In this document: positions 42,848 through 51,148 of the stretch, piece by piece
Layout: each line of letters starts with the position of its first letter
Numbering within the stretch: position 1 is the stretch's first letter
Source of the DNA: Clostridium_AT radicumherbarum
GTDB taxonomy: Bacteria; Bacillota; Clostridia; Clostridiales; Clostridiaceae
Length of the DNA: 64,000 bases
Direction: 5' to 3'
NCBI RefSeq assembly: GCF_045310525.1
Contig: NZ_JBJHZY010000002.1
Span: forward strand, 62,001-126,000
Made by a program: the position numbers and the translations under genes
The notes under the pieces: model-generated
Told to the model about the DNA's origin: nothing
What the model saw: only the letters and a program-made list of their open reading frames with translations
Databases searched by the model: none

Positions 42848-43525
42848 TTATACTTCTGTAATAGGATTTATGACTCTTATATTGCTTATATGGGCTAATT
42901 TAGATATCTTTTCTACTGTTTTTTCAGTAACTGTATTATCAGTTTCAAAAATCATGGTTGCCTTTGAACCTTTATCACTTCTATACACCTTCATAAAGGC
43001 AATATTAATTCCTTCGCTATATAACTGAGCCGTAACCTTTGATACCATGCCAGGTACATCTTCATGCCTTATGATTAAAGTAGGATATTCACCAGTGAAT
43101 TCAAGTGGATCTCCATCAATTTCTGTTATTATTATATTTCCCCCTCCAACTGATGAGCCTATTACCTTAATTATATTTCCGTCATCCCTGGTCATTTCAA
43201 ATTTAACTGTGTTTGGATGCCTATCACCAAGATCTGTTTCTATAAACTCAACACTGATTCCTAGGTCCTTGGCAATTTCCATTGAGTTTTTCAATCTTTC
43301 ATCCCATGGATCCATTCCTAGAATACCTGCAACTAGAGCTTTGTCTGTTCCATGTCCCTTATAAGTTTTTGCAAAGGAACCGTGCAAAAGGAACTTTACA
43401 GACTTAATATTCCCCCCAGCAATTATTCTTGCTACCTTAGCAAGTCTAGCAGCCCCAGCAGTATGCGAGCTTGATGGCCCTATCATTGCAGGACCTATTA
43501 TATCAAATGCACTAAAATTTCTCAT
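42848..43525 (-). CDS. sdaAB: L-serine dehydratase, iron-sulfur type, beta subunit
   Basis: 225-aa partner of the alpha subunit. The N-terminal SDH_beta domain shows SAFDIIGPAMIGPSSSHTAGAARLAKVARII (4-34), and a C-terminal ACT domain (PTLIIRHEDVPGMVSKVTAQL, near 145-165) probably senses serine or another amino acid. It is first in a two-gene operon. The ATG at 43525 has GAGGTGG upstream. Confidence 0.96.
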   Translation of the reverse strand: MRNFSAFDIIGPAMIGPSSSHTAGAARLAKVARIIAGGNIKSVKFLLHGSFAKTYKGHGTDKALVAGILGMDPWDERLKNSMEIAKDLGISVEFIETDLGDRHPNTVKFEMTRDDGNIIKVIGSSVGGGNIIITEIDGDPLEFTGEYPTLIIRHEDVPGMVSKVTAQLYSEGINIAFMKVYRSDKGSKATMIFETDNTVTEKTVEKISKLAHISNIRVINPITEV

Positions 43526-43598
43526 TATTATTCCACCTCATCATAGGTTTATATATAATTAATTTATATCAAAATTCGACAAAAGTAAACATTAAATT

Positions 43599-43634
43599 AA
43601 GGGTCTGTAGCAAAATATTTTGCTACAGACCCTT
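43599..43634 (-). terminator. Hairpin downstream of the TGS-kinase gene
   Basis: Perfect 18-bp palindrome AAGGGTCTGTAGCAAAAT with its complement, centred at 43616/43617, just after the kinase stop. The T tract is weak on either strand, but position suggests termination or 3'-end stabilisation. Confidence 0.6.
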
Positions 43635-43643
43635 ATCAATTTA

Positions 43644-45302
43644 TTAATATTCATAAAATACACTGCCGCCGATAAATTCTCTTAAAATAGAATTTTCAGG
43701 CACATGTTTCATTTCAACTTCTTCAAAGAAGTTTAGAAAACTTTTGAGTCTTAAAGCCTCATAATAGACAGGACTAGTATAAGTTATTTTCTTTAATTCT
43801 TCAAGTGCATATTTTTTTAAAACACATAACTCATATACTAGAGCAGAGTTAAACATAACATCTGCTTCCTCTTGAAAAACAAATATATTTTTTTCTTCTC
43901 CTCTTCTTACTGAAGGCCACATTTTAAGTGTTTGTTCCGCACCATAACCCCTGGATAGGTAGTCTCTAACCATCCTTCTTATAATTCGATTATCTGTGGT
44001 GGCAATTCTATTATGATCATCTAGGTTTAACTGAGTAAGTGCACTAATATAAATTTTGAATTTATTTTCTTTTGGTATTGAAGCTGTAAGCATCTCATTT
44101 AATCCATGAATGCCTTCTATAATAAGTATTCCATTAGGTGGAAGTTTGAATTTTTCTTCCTTCCACTCTCTTTTACCTGTTTTAAAATTAAAAGTCGGCA
44201 GCTTAACTTCATTATCTTTTAATAACTCCTGCAGATCATCATTAAACAGCTTTAAATCCAAGGCATAAATTGATTCAAAATCATATTCCCCCTTCTCATC
44301 CTTGGGGGTATGCTCTCTATCAACAAAATAGTCGTCTAAGGAAATAGGAATTGGCATTAAACCATTTACCCTTAATTGTATAGCCAGCCTTCTAGCAAAG
44401 GTGGTTTTCCCGGAAGAAGAAGGTCCTGCTATAAGTATTATTTTTGTTTCACGTCTATCGCTAATCATATCTGCAATATAAGCTATCTTCTTTTCATGAA
44501 GAGCCTCTGCAACTTGGATAATATTTCTTATATCGCCAGAATGAACTTTTTCATTTAGTGAACCAACATCTCCAACTCCTAATATATTACCCCATTGTTC
44601 AGTTTCATAAAATATCTTATCAAGCTTGTCGTATTTAATAAATTCTGGAATTTCAGTTGGGCTAGTTTCAGCTGGATATCTTAATATGAACCCTGACTCA
44701 TAATACATGAGATCAAAATATTTTAATGCTCCGGTAGAATATGCCATTGCGCCATAGAAATAATCATATCTTCCATTTAATTCATAAAGCTTTACCTTTT
44801 CTACATTGACATTTTTCAAAAGTCTAAGTTTATCTTCCATTTTGTAGCTTGTGAAAATTTCAACAGCTTCTTCCTTAGAAACAGAAAGCTTCTTAATGGG
44901 AATGTCCTTATCTATTAATTCCTGCATTTTTGATTTTATTGCAATTACATCCTTTAAGCTAAGTGGAGTATTTTTATGGATTTCTCCAAAAAGTCCTTTA
45001 CTAAGAGCATGTTCAATGGTAATTTGAGCCTCTGGAAAAAGTTCTAAAACTGCTTTAATAAGAACAAATTGTAAGGTCCTCACGTAAGTTTTCATTCCAA
45101 TATTTGTACTGATATCTACAATATCAAAATTTCCACCTTCCTCCAAAGTCCTTGTTAATTCATAATATTTATTATTAATCTTAGCCAAAACAACTGGCAG
45201 TTTTTCCTTATCATAATTATCTTTAAATATATTATATAAAATAGTCCCTTTAACGGCTTCAATATTTTTCCCATTACTTAAATTCAATTTAAATTTCTCC
45301 AC
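43644..45302 (-). CDS. TGS-domain nucleoside (uridine-type) kinase fusion
   Basis: 552-aa protein starting at GTG 45302, directly after GGAGGTACTATA; a longer frame to 45329 is an artefact of the upstream repeat. Order: TGS domain (about 1-60), a region resembling the threonyl-tRNA synthetase editing/SAD domain (about 65-200, including TIEHALSKGLFGEIH), then a P-loop kinase with Walker A GPSSSGKTTFARR near 288-300, DDYFVDREHTPKDEKGEYDFES and IIEGIHGLNE. The kinase part matches uridine kinase/phosphoribulokinase enzymes. The metabolic substrate is not certain; the TGS part may regulate it. Confidence 0.88.
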   Translation of the reverse strand: MEKFKLNLSNGKNIEAVKGTILYNIFKDNYDKEKLPVVLAKINNKYYELTRTLEEGGNFDIVDISTNIGMKTYVRTLQFVLIKAVLELFPEAQITIEHALSKGLFGEIHKNTPLSLKDVIAIKSKMQELIDKDIPIKKLSVSKEEAVEIFTSYKMEDKLRLLKNVNVEKVKLYELNGRYDYFYGAMAYSTGALKYFDLMYYESGFILRYPAETSPTEIPEFIKYDKLDKIFYETEQWGNILGVGDVGSLNEKVHSGDIRNIIQVAEALHEKKIAYIADMISDRRETKIILIAGPSSSGKTTFARRLAIQLRVNGLMPIPISLDDYFVDREHTPKDEKGEYDFESIYALDLKLFNDDLQELLKDNEVKLPTFNFKTGKREWKEEKFKLPPNGILIIEGIHGLNEMLTASIPKENKFKIYISALTQLNLDDHNRIATTDNRIIRRMVRDYLSRGYGAEQTLKMWPSVRRGEEKNIFVFQEEADVMFNSALVYELCVLKKYALEELKKITYTSPVYYEALRLKSFLNFFEEVEMKHVPENSILREFIGGSVFYEY

Positions 45303-45309
45303 TATAGTA

Positions 45310-45394
45310 CCTCCTTTTAGTCGGAACATTGAGTAGTTTAAGACTACTCACTTCCGCTCGTAAAACTACTCGTTAAAGCCCATTTAGGACTTTG
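45310..45394 (-). repeat. Structured intergenic repeat, kinase-proximal copy
   Basis: In mRNA sense: AAAGTCC-TAAAT-GGGCTTT hairpin, stem GAGTAGTTT...AAACTACTC, then GTTCCGACTAAAAGGAGG, which supplies the kinase gene's ribosome binding site. Nearly identical to the cysK-proximal unit. Confidence 0.8.
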
Positions 45395-45475
45395 GCTTCG
45401 CCCACTGGGCAGTTTGAGCTTGCTCATTCCATTCGCAAACTGCCCGTAAAAGTCCATTTAGGACTTTTACCTTCA
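45395..45475 (-). repeat. Structured intergenic repeat, kinase-distal copy
   Basis: Hairpin TAAAAGTCC-TAAAT-GGACTTTTA, stem GGGCAGTTT...AAACTGCCC. It ends CAGTGGGCGAAGCC rather than with the GGAGG terminus, so it is a degenerate tandem copy. The rest of the gap to 45601 shows nothing clear. Confidence 0.7.
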
Positions 45476-45601
45476 TTAATTAGCAAAGTAATATTATTAT
45501 ACACTTAAATAAATAAAAATGTTCTTTAATAACTCATAATTTTCTTAAATTTTACTAAAAATATAGATGTTTAATGTCCTACAAAATATAAGGATGTGAT
45601 T

Positions 45602-46294
45602 TTGTTGTTTATAGTTATGCTGAGAACTATAATATTGTATTTTATAGTTGTATTTACAATGAGGATAATGGGGAAAAGACAAATAGGTGAATTGCAGCCT
45701 TTTGAACTAGTTATTGCCATAATGGTATCTGAACTTGCCTCTATGCCAATGCAGGACACCCGTATTCCTCTTTCTCATGGGGTAATACCTATTTTTACTT
45801 TACTAATTCTACAGGCATTAATTTCCGTAGCTGAACTAAAGTGTGAATTTGCTCGTACTGTCTTTAGCGGAAAACCAAGCATTATTATAAGCCAAGGTAA
45901 AATTGATATAAAAGAGCTTAAGTCTAATAGATATAATATGAATGATCTATTAGAAGAACTCCGTCTTCAAGGATATTACAATATCAAGGATATTGAATAT
46001 GCAATATTAGAAACCAGCGGCCAACTTTCTATTATCCCTAAAACTGAGTTAGAGCCAGTAACAAAACAAGATTTAAATATAAAAAGCTCACAAGATACTC
46101 TTCCTATTACTTTAATTCTTGATGGAAAAATTAACTTAAATAATTTAAAAGTGATTAATAAAAACAAATCCTGGCTTTTGTCTCAGCTAAAGAAAAATAA
46201 TATTATATCTCCAAATAAAGTTTTCATCGCTATTTTAGATTCAAAAGGTACTTTTACATTTCAGCTTAAGGAGGGGGGTGCCATAAATAAGTGA
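45602..46294 (+). CDS. DUF421 (YetF-like) membrane protein
   Basis: About 230 aa. TTG 45602 is seven bases past AAGGA and is preferred over GTG 45596, which touches the site; both are in frame. Three N-terminal helices are followed by a cytoplasmic DUF421 domain with GKRQIGELQPFELVIAIMVSELASMPMQD and later DLLEELRLQGYYNIKDIEYAILETSGQLSI. Bacillus relatives (YetF and paralogues) are spore- or membrane-associated proteins of unclear function. It overlaps the next gene by four bases. Confidence 0.85.
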   Translation: MLFIVMLRTIILYFIVVFTMRIMGKRQIGELQPFELVIAIMVSELASMPMQDTRIPLSHGVIPIFTLLILQALISVAELKCEFARTVFSGKPSIIISQGKIDIKELKSNRYNMNDLLEELRLQGYYNIKDIEYAILETSGQLSIIPKTELEPVTKQDLNIKSSQDTLPITLILDGKINLNNLKVINKNKSWLLSQLKKNNIISPNKVFIAILDSKGTFTFQLKEGGAINK

Positions 46295-46671
46295 GAAACG
46301 TTGCAATTTCTGTTATAATTTTTATAATTATGATTATAGCAATGACCATATCCCTTAGCTACCTTAATAAAATAACTAAAAATCTAGAAAATCTTAATAT
46401 GCAAATAGAAACATATATAAACGATAGAAATTGGGATGAAGCATATAAAGCTGCAAATGACTTTAGTGAAAAGTGGGAAAGGCATTCTAACATTATTAAG
46501 CTTTTTGTAAATCATCAAGAATTAGATAATATTGAAATAGAGCTTAGCAAACTAACTCAATTTGTAAAAGAGAAAACTCCAGATGAGTCTCTCGCTAATG
46601 TCCATACCTTAGACTTTTTATTAAACCATATAATTAACTTAGAAAAAATAAACATCCAAAATATATTTTAA
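46291..46671 (+). CDS. DUF4363-like small membrane-anchored protein
   Basis: 126 aa from GTG 46291, which overlaps the stop of the DUF421 gene (GTGA). One N-terminal membrane anchor (about 4-24) is followed by a helical extracytoplasmic domain with NLNMQIETYINDRNWDEAYKAANDFSEKW. The pairing with DUF421 and the overlap indicate a joint function, perhaps in the spore or envelope. The ribosome binding site GGAGGGGGG is about 12 bases upstream. Confidence 0.75.
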   Translation: MRNVAISVIIFIIMIIAMTISLSYLNKITKNLENLNMQIETYINDRNWDEAYKAANDFSEKWERHSNIIKLFVNHQELDNIEIELSKLTQFVKEKTPDESLANVHTLDFLLNHIINLEKINIQNIF

Positions 46672-46782
46672 TATATAATCAGAATATGCTATTTAATTAA
46701 ATATGAGTTATATTTAATAATTTTTTTAAATAAAGGAGTTAAAAAAATCTATAAAATATTTTATAATGAAAGTATGGAAAAA

Positions 46783-46835
46783 CTAAGTTTATTAGTTTAT
46801 AATAAACTTAGATAAATCAAGTCCCACCGGGACTT
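46783..46835 (+). promoter_or_regulatory. Two hairpins in the fba leader
   Basis: Perfect 11-bp stem CTAAGTTTATT (46783-46793) with 46801-46811, then AAGTCCC-ACC-GGGACTT (46819-46835), between a TATAAT-like box (46772-46777) and the aldolase start. No T run follows, so they look like 5'-UTR stability elements rather than terminators. Confidence 0.45.
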
Positions 46836-46872
46836 ATATTGACCCAATTTGTATATGAAAGGTGGTATAATT

Positions 46873-47796
46873 ATGGCTTTAGTTACTACTAAAGAAATGT
46901 TTAAAAAGGCTTATGAAGGCGGTTATTCAATCGGTGCCTTTAATATCAATGATATGGAAATAATTCAAGGTGTTGTTAATGGGTGTAAAGCACTAAATTC
47001 ACCAGTAATTCTTCAAGTTTCTTCAAGTGCAATAAAATTTGCAGGGGCTAAATATTTAAAAAACATGGTTGATGCAGCTGTTGCAGAAACCGGAATAGAT
47101 ATTGCTCTACACTTAGATCATGGTGCTAATATAGAAGTAGTTAAAGAAGTAATAGAAGCAGGCTTCACTTCAGTTATGTTTGATGGTTCTCATTATGAAT
47201 ATGATGAAAATGTAAGATTAACTAAAGAAGTTGTTGACTATGCTCATGCAAGAGGTGTTGTAGTAGAAGCAGAACTTGGCCAATTAGCAGGTGTTGAAGA
47301 TGAGGTTAGTGTTGCTAAGAGCACATATACTGACCCTGCTCAAGCTGAAGATTTTGTAAAGAAAACAGGAATAGATTCTCTAGCAATAGCTATAGGAACA
47401 AGTCATGGTGCTTTTAAATTTACTGGAGAGCCAAAACTAAGATTTGACATTTTAGAAGAAGTTCAAAAGAGATTACCCGGCTTCCCAATAGTACTGCATG
47501 GTGCTTCAGCTGTAGATCAGAAATACGTTGAAATGTGTAATGAATTTGGGGGACAAATTGCAGGAGCAAAGGGTGTTCCAGCAGATATGCTTAGAAAGGC
47601 TTCCTCAATGGCAGTTTGCAAAATAAACATGGATACAGATTTAAGACTTGCAATGACAGCTGCAATGAGAAAGTTCCTTGCTGAAAATCCAAAGGAATTT
47701 GACCCAAGAAAATATATGGGAGCTGCAAGAGCAACTCTTCAAGAACTAGTTGAAAAGAAAATCAAAGAAGTTCTTGGTTCAGAAAACGCTCTATAG
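46873..47796 (+). CDS. fba: Class II fructose-1,6-bisphosphate aldolase
   Basis: Zinc-dependent glycolytic aldolase cleaving fructose-1,6-bisphosphate. The start ATG 46873 follows AAAGGTGG, giving 307 aa. Zn ligands lie in HLDHG (near 81-85), the DGSHYEYDENVRLTKEVV block, GTSHGAFKF and VLHGAS. NMDTDLRLAMT is the C-terminal signature. Length fits the class IIB enzyme of Firmicutes. Highly expressed codon use and a hairpinned leader are consistent with a central glycolytic gene. Confidence 0.96.
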   Translation: MALVTTKEMFKKAYEGGYSIGAFNINDMEIIQGVVNGCKALNSPVILQVSSSAIKFAGAKYLKNMVDAAVAETGIDIALHLDHGANIEVVKEVIEAGFTSVMFDGSHYEYDENVRLTKEVVDYAHARGVVVEAELGQLAGVEDEVSVAKSTYTDPAQAEDFVKKTGIDSLAIAIGTSHGAFKFTGEPKLRFDILEEVQKRLPGFPIVLHGASAVDQKYVEMCNEFGGQIAGAKGVPADMLRKASSMAVCKINMDTDLRLAMTAAMRKFLAENPKEFDPRKYMGAARATLQELVEKKIKEVLGSENAL

Positions 47797-47809
47797 AATT
47801 AATTAAATT

Positions 47810-47862
47810 AATGGCATCCATGTGACTTATTTGAATAAATGAGTCATGTGGGTGCCATTTTA
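47810..47862 (+). terminator. Terminator of fba
   Basis: Long stem AATGGCA...TGCCATT (47810-47858) with internal bulges, followed by TTTATTAT. Convergent with the next gene. Confidence 0.75.
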
Positions 47863-47865
47863 TTA

Positions 47866-48900
47866 TCATTTCTCTATATAGTTCATAACATGCTTAATAA
47901 GTATATTAATAGAACCATCACCATTTCTTTGAATTTCAAAACGTTTGTCGTCATCATAGGTTTCTTCGTTTATATAAAGATCAATATCACTATCAATCTT
48001 AAGCCTTACCCTCTTTAGCTTTTTAGCTACCCATTCCTTATCTACCGAAATATTTTCATCAATTCCAGAAGCAGATACATATTCCCTAAAGTCCTGTTTA
48101 TTTACTTCCTCATCCTTAAAAAGCATATCTGAAAAAGCTTTAACATCAACATTTTCCTGCTCTTTCAAAACTTTTTTAACACTGCTTCTAACTGTTTCCT
48201 GTGAGGCAGCATCTTCTTTAAGCCTATCTCTTGTCCAGTTTTCAGCTGCATTTATAAAAGCCTTGGTCATATCTCGTTCGTTACTTTTTAAACTGCAGCC
48301 TAGATAATTAGTAATAAAGTAATTAGAGCCATATTCCTCCTTTTCTTTATTACCTCCCTTGTCCATAACCATAAGATTAAATTCTTGATCATCTCTTAAA
48401 GGCTTTATGAAGGCGCATTTTTGAATTCTCTGACTGCTGGCAGGAAGACCTGTAAATTGGGGGATGATATTTATTCCTATTTTGTTATCTACAAAATCTA
48501 CTGAATGGGTATAGTTCTTTACATAATCCATTTTAATTATACCAAGCATTGGTCCATGCTCAGTGGTTATAGAAACCGTTAATATATCACAAGAAGCTAT
48601 ATTCCCATTAGATTTCATTAAAACAAACATCTGTCTTGCTAGTTCCTTCGAAATTTCCAAAAGATTATTTTCTCCATTTAAATATTCCTGTGTAAGCTCT
48701 TTCACAATATTTCTTCCTAAATTAAAATTAGCATATTTTATTTCTTCATCCTTTAAACATCTGTCTACATGTCTTAAAAGAAATTTATAGATATCCTCAT
48801 TTAATTCCAAATAATATTCATTTAAAATCGGTTCTTCCGAATTATTATCAAGTATATGAATAACTGCTTCATTAATAGCAATTTCTTTAATATATTCCAA
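47866..48900 (-). CDS. Nucleoid-associated protein, NdpA/YejK family
   Basis: 37-kDa nucleoid-associated protein family (PF04245), 344 aa from TTG 48900, chosen because AGGTGA ends five bases upstream. Family features: an N-terminal NEAVIHILDNN region and a central LGCSLKSNERDMTKAFINAAENW stretch. The family binds DNA or recruits other factors in gammaproteobacteria; its clostridial role is unknown. Monocistronic, downstream of a tRNA gene on the same strand. Confidence 0.85.
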   Translation of the reverse strand: MEYIKEIAINEAVIHILDNNSEEPILNEYYLELNEDIYKFLLRHVDRCLKDEEIKYANFNLGRNIVKELTQEYLNGENNLLEISKELARQMFVLMKSNGNIASCDILTVSITTEHGPMLGIIKMDYVKNYTHSVDFVDNKIGINIIPQFTGLPASSQRIQKCAFIKPLRDDQEFNLMVMDKGGNKEKEEYGSNYFITNYLGCSLKSNERDMTKAFINAAENWTRDRLKEDAASQETVRSSVKKVLKEQENVDVKAFSDMLFKDEEVNKQDFREYVSASGIDENISVDKEWVAKKLKRVRLKIDSDIDLYINEETYDDDKRFEIQRNGDGSINILIKHVMNYIEK

Positions 48901-48941
48901 TTTTATCACCTGCAATTAATCAAAAATAGTAAGAAAGTTAT

Positions 48942-48972
48942 AAAAAAGGCACATACTCTAAAGAATATGTGC
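48942..48972 (-). terminator. Terminator of tRNA-Gln gene
   Basis: Stem GCACATA (48949-48955) with TATGTGC (48966-48972), followed on the minus strand by six T residues; five bases past the tRNA CCA end. Confidence 0.85.
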
Positions 48973-48977
48973 TAATT

Positions 48978-49054
48978 TGGCTGCCCAAGCAGGACTCGAA
49001 CCTACACAGTGCCAGAGTCAGAGTCTGGTGCCTTACCAATTTGGCTATTGGGCA
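48978..49054 (-). tRNA. tRNA-Gln(CUG)
   Basis: 77-nt cloverleaf including an encoded CCA. Acceptor TGCCCAA/TTGGGCA with U1-A72 and G73 as expected for tRNA-Gln, D arm GCC...GGC, anticodon stem CCAGA/TCTGG around loop CTCTGAC with anticodon CUG, and T arm GTAGG-TTCGAGT-CCTGC. It has its own terminator and stands alone. Confidence 0.93.
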
Positions 49055-49136
49055 TTAGTAACAATAATTATTATAACATGATTATACCTCTTGTCAAGTG
49101 GTGAATTTCTATGTGAAAAATCTTTTATTCATTATG

Positions 49137-49643
49137 TCATAGCTTTAATTTTACAAGATGCTTTGATATATAGTCTATAAATAAAGTAAGCGCATAATCA
49201 AAAATAATAAACACAAATTGAAGCATAATAACTACTTCATAAAAAGGAAGGTTAATTTTTAATAAGCCTGCAAAGAAAAGTTTATAGAGATAAAATAAAA
49301 TACCAATAGAAATATTAAAATATACTAGTTTTAAAATAATTTCTAGAGGGATATTTCTTAATCTTTCTATATAGTATTTTATAAAACCATACAAACCAAA
49401 GAATATTATATATGCTATTACACTGCCTTTAAATCCAAGCATAAGGAAGCTTATGAGACTAGTTGCAATATAAACTATAAAACTGTTTCTTATATTTGTA
49501 AGCAAAACAGATATAGGAATAAGGCAGGAAGCAGCTCCTAAAATATAAACCTTACTGGTTGGAGAAATTGTACTTAGATAAAGCATTAAGACCCCTATAG
49601 CAGTTAATATACCACCCCTGGCAATAAACCTTGAAGCTCCCAT
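49137..49643 (-). CDS. Integral membrane protein, unknown
   Basis: 168 aa with five or six hydrophobic segments and a GILTAIGVLMLYLSTISPT N-terminus recalling ECF-type S components or DUF2232 proteins. Not assigned. It is the last of a tight four-gene run on the minus strand (CYTH, DUF5685, DnaJ-like, this gene; 28-base gap), so its function may relate to that group. The ATG at 49643 has AGAGGG upstream. Confidence 0.75.
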   Translation of the reverse strand: MGASRFIARGGILTAIGVLMLYLSTISPTSKVYILGAASCLIPISVLLTNIRNSFIVYIATSLISFLMLGFKGSVIAYIIFFGLYGFIKYYIERLRNIPLEIILKLVYFNISIGILFYLYKLFFAGLLKINLPFYEVVIMLQFVFIIFDYALTLFIDYISKHLVKLKL

Positions 49644-49671
49644 TTTTTACCCTCTCTCTAAAATAATTTAT

Positions 49672-50280
49672 TTAACAGCAGCTAAATAAATCTCCGCCAA
49701 AGCATTCACATAGCGAATCAGCACACCAAAGTGTTGCACATATATCACAGATATCAGAACCAGAAGTATTTCTTCCATAATAAGGCTGTCTATAACTGTT
49801 GTTACTCCTTTGAAGATTATTTAAGGTTTGTCTGTATTCAAAGTTATTAGGTTCCATGTTGCAAGCATTTAATATATAATTATATGCATTGTCATACCAG
49901 CCTTTCCTTAAAAAGGTAACCCCCATAAGATAGTTCCACTGTGCATCTCTTATAGTAATACCATTTAATTTAGCCTCTGCAGCATTTACATTACCATTTT
50001 GCAAGTCTCTACGTATTTCATTATAAATGATGCTATTTGAGCTATTATTACTGTAGCTATCCTCTGAATAAGAATTTTCAGTATAATGAGGAGTATCGTT
50101 CTTCATTAAATAATCATATGCCTCATTTACTTCTCTAAGCTTTTCTTCCGCTAAATCCCTTAAAGGATTGTTACCATATTGATCTGGATGATATTTTTTT
50201 ACCATTTCTTTATAAGCTTTTTTAATCTCTTCCTTAGTTGCTCCTTCTTTTATTTCTAGAACCTCATAGGGATTTCTCAT
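49672..50280 (-). CDS. J-domain (DnaJ-like) protein with helical repeat tail
   Basis: 202 aa. The N-terminal J domain (PYEVLEIKEGATKEEIKKAYKEMVKKYHPDQYG, 3-36) contains the HPD needed to stimulate DnaK. After a Ser/Asn-rich linker, residues about 90-160 form TPR-like helices (AEAKLNGITIRDAQWNYLMGVTFLRKGWYDNAYNYI). The extreme C-terminus is cysteine-rich (CDICATLWCADSLCECFGG) and may bind metal. Overlaps the upstream DUF5685 gene by 17 bases. A specialised co-chaperone is inferred. Confidence 0.9.
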   Translation of the reverse strand: MRNPYEVLEIKEGATKEEIKKAYKEMVKKYHPDQYGNNPLRDLAEEKLREVNEAYDYLMKNDTPHYTENSYSEDSYSNNSSNSIIYNEIRRDLQNGNVNAAEAKLNGITIRDAQWNYLMGVTFLRKGWYDNAYNYILNACNMEPNNFEYRQTLNNLQRSNNSYRQPYYGRNTSGSDICDICATLWCADSLCECFGGDLFSCC

Positions 50281-51148
50281 TACTTGATTCTTCCTTTCCG
50301 TTAAAAACTTTATCCATTTTTTCCATTAAACCATATTGTAATATATTATATAACAAATCATAGTTTCTTTTAATAGGTAATTTATTTAAATTTTCTATGC
50401 ATCCAGCACCACACATGGAAAGTAAAAAATTAATTCTTTCTTTAACTAATGTTGCTAATTCTTTGTATGTGAGATTTTCAGAATTAAATGTACTATTTAT
50501 AGCATTAAACTTACTTTCCTTCATATCCCTTTCCAAATCATCGTAGGCGTCAATAATATATATCCATTTCCCAAGGTTATAGCCGAGCTTGTATAGGCTA
50601 TCTTCATAATCTTTATTCTTTTCATAGGCGGTTAGAATGCAGCCTGTTAAATCTGCAAAATGATGACTTAATTCATCAAGGCTTTTACCCTTAGAAGCTT
50701 GCTCCTCCATGCTAAGGGTTTTTAGGATTTCTGATATTTTTTTTGAATTCTCGCTATTATAGTTTGGAGATTTTTTTAAATATACTTTCAGCACTGATGC
50801 ATATATCTTGCTTTTTAAACTTTTATCATCCTCAAAATTATCCAATAATTTATAATAAGTTAAAAGCACATTAAAAAAAGCAGCATAATCTATAGATGAA
50901 TTATCTATTAATATAACCCTCTTTTTAAGTGGGTGAAGGCTGCAGAATTGCTTTTTTACAATGTTTTTTTCATCACTTAAGGAATCTAAAAGCAGGGCTA
51001 AAAAAGTCATGTCATAATTAAGTGTTAGTCTCGGCAGATTCCCATAGTTTCGTTTTATACTTCTGCATAAGCCGCAATAATAAGCCTTAAATTTTTCAAA
51101 GTCTTTTATTTTAAGTTCCATTTTACATGGGGTAACATAACCAAACAT
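50264..51148 (-). CDS. DUF5685 family protein with paired DxxxD motifs
   Basis: 294 aa, largely helical. The N-terminus has CxxC-type cysteines (Cys8, Cys25, Cys28). Two acid-rich helices, DNFED at 103-107 and DAYDD at 200-204 within IDAYDDLERD, resemble the paired DxxxD motifs of all-alpha isoprenoid synthases of the squalene/phytoene type. Enzyme activity is a suggestion only. The start codon overlaps the CYTH gene stop by one base (TAATG) and its end overlaps the DnaJ gene, so the cluster is translationally coupled. Confidence 0.75.
   Translation of the reverse strand: MFGYVTPCKMELKIKDFEKFKAYYCGLCRSIKRNYGNLPRLTLNYDMTFLALLLDSLSDEKNIVKKQFCSLHPLKKRVILIDNSSIDYAAFFNVLLTYYKLLDNFEDDKSLKSKIYASVLKVYLKKSPNYNSENSKKISEILKTLSMEEQASKGKSLDELSHHFADLTGCILTAYEKNKDYEDSLYKLGYNLGKWIYIIDAYDDLERDMKESKFNAINSTFNSENLTYKELATLVKERINFLLSMCGAGCIENLNKLPIKRNYDLLYNILQYGLMEKMDKVFNGKEESSNEKSL

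Noticed and set aside
43599..43634. IS or MITE end at the 36-bp palindrome
   Set aside because: A lone palindrome without target duplications or a partner end; more likely a 3'-end structure of the kinase gene.
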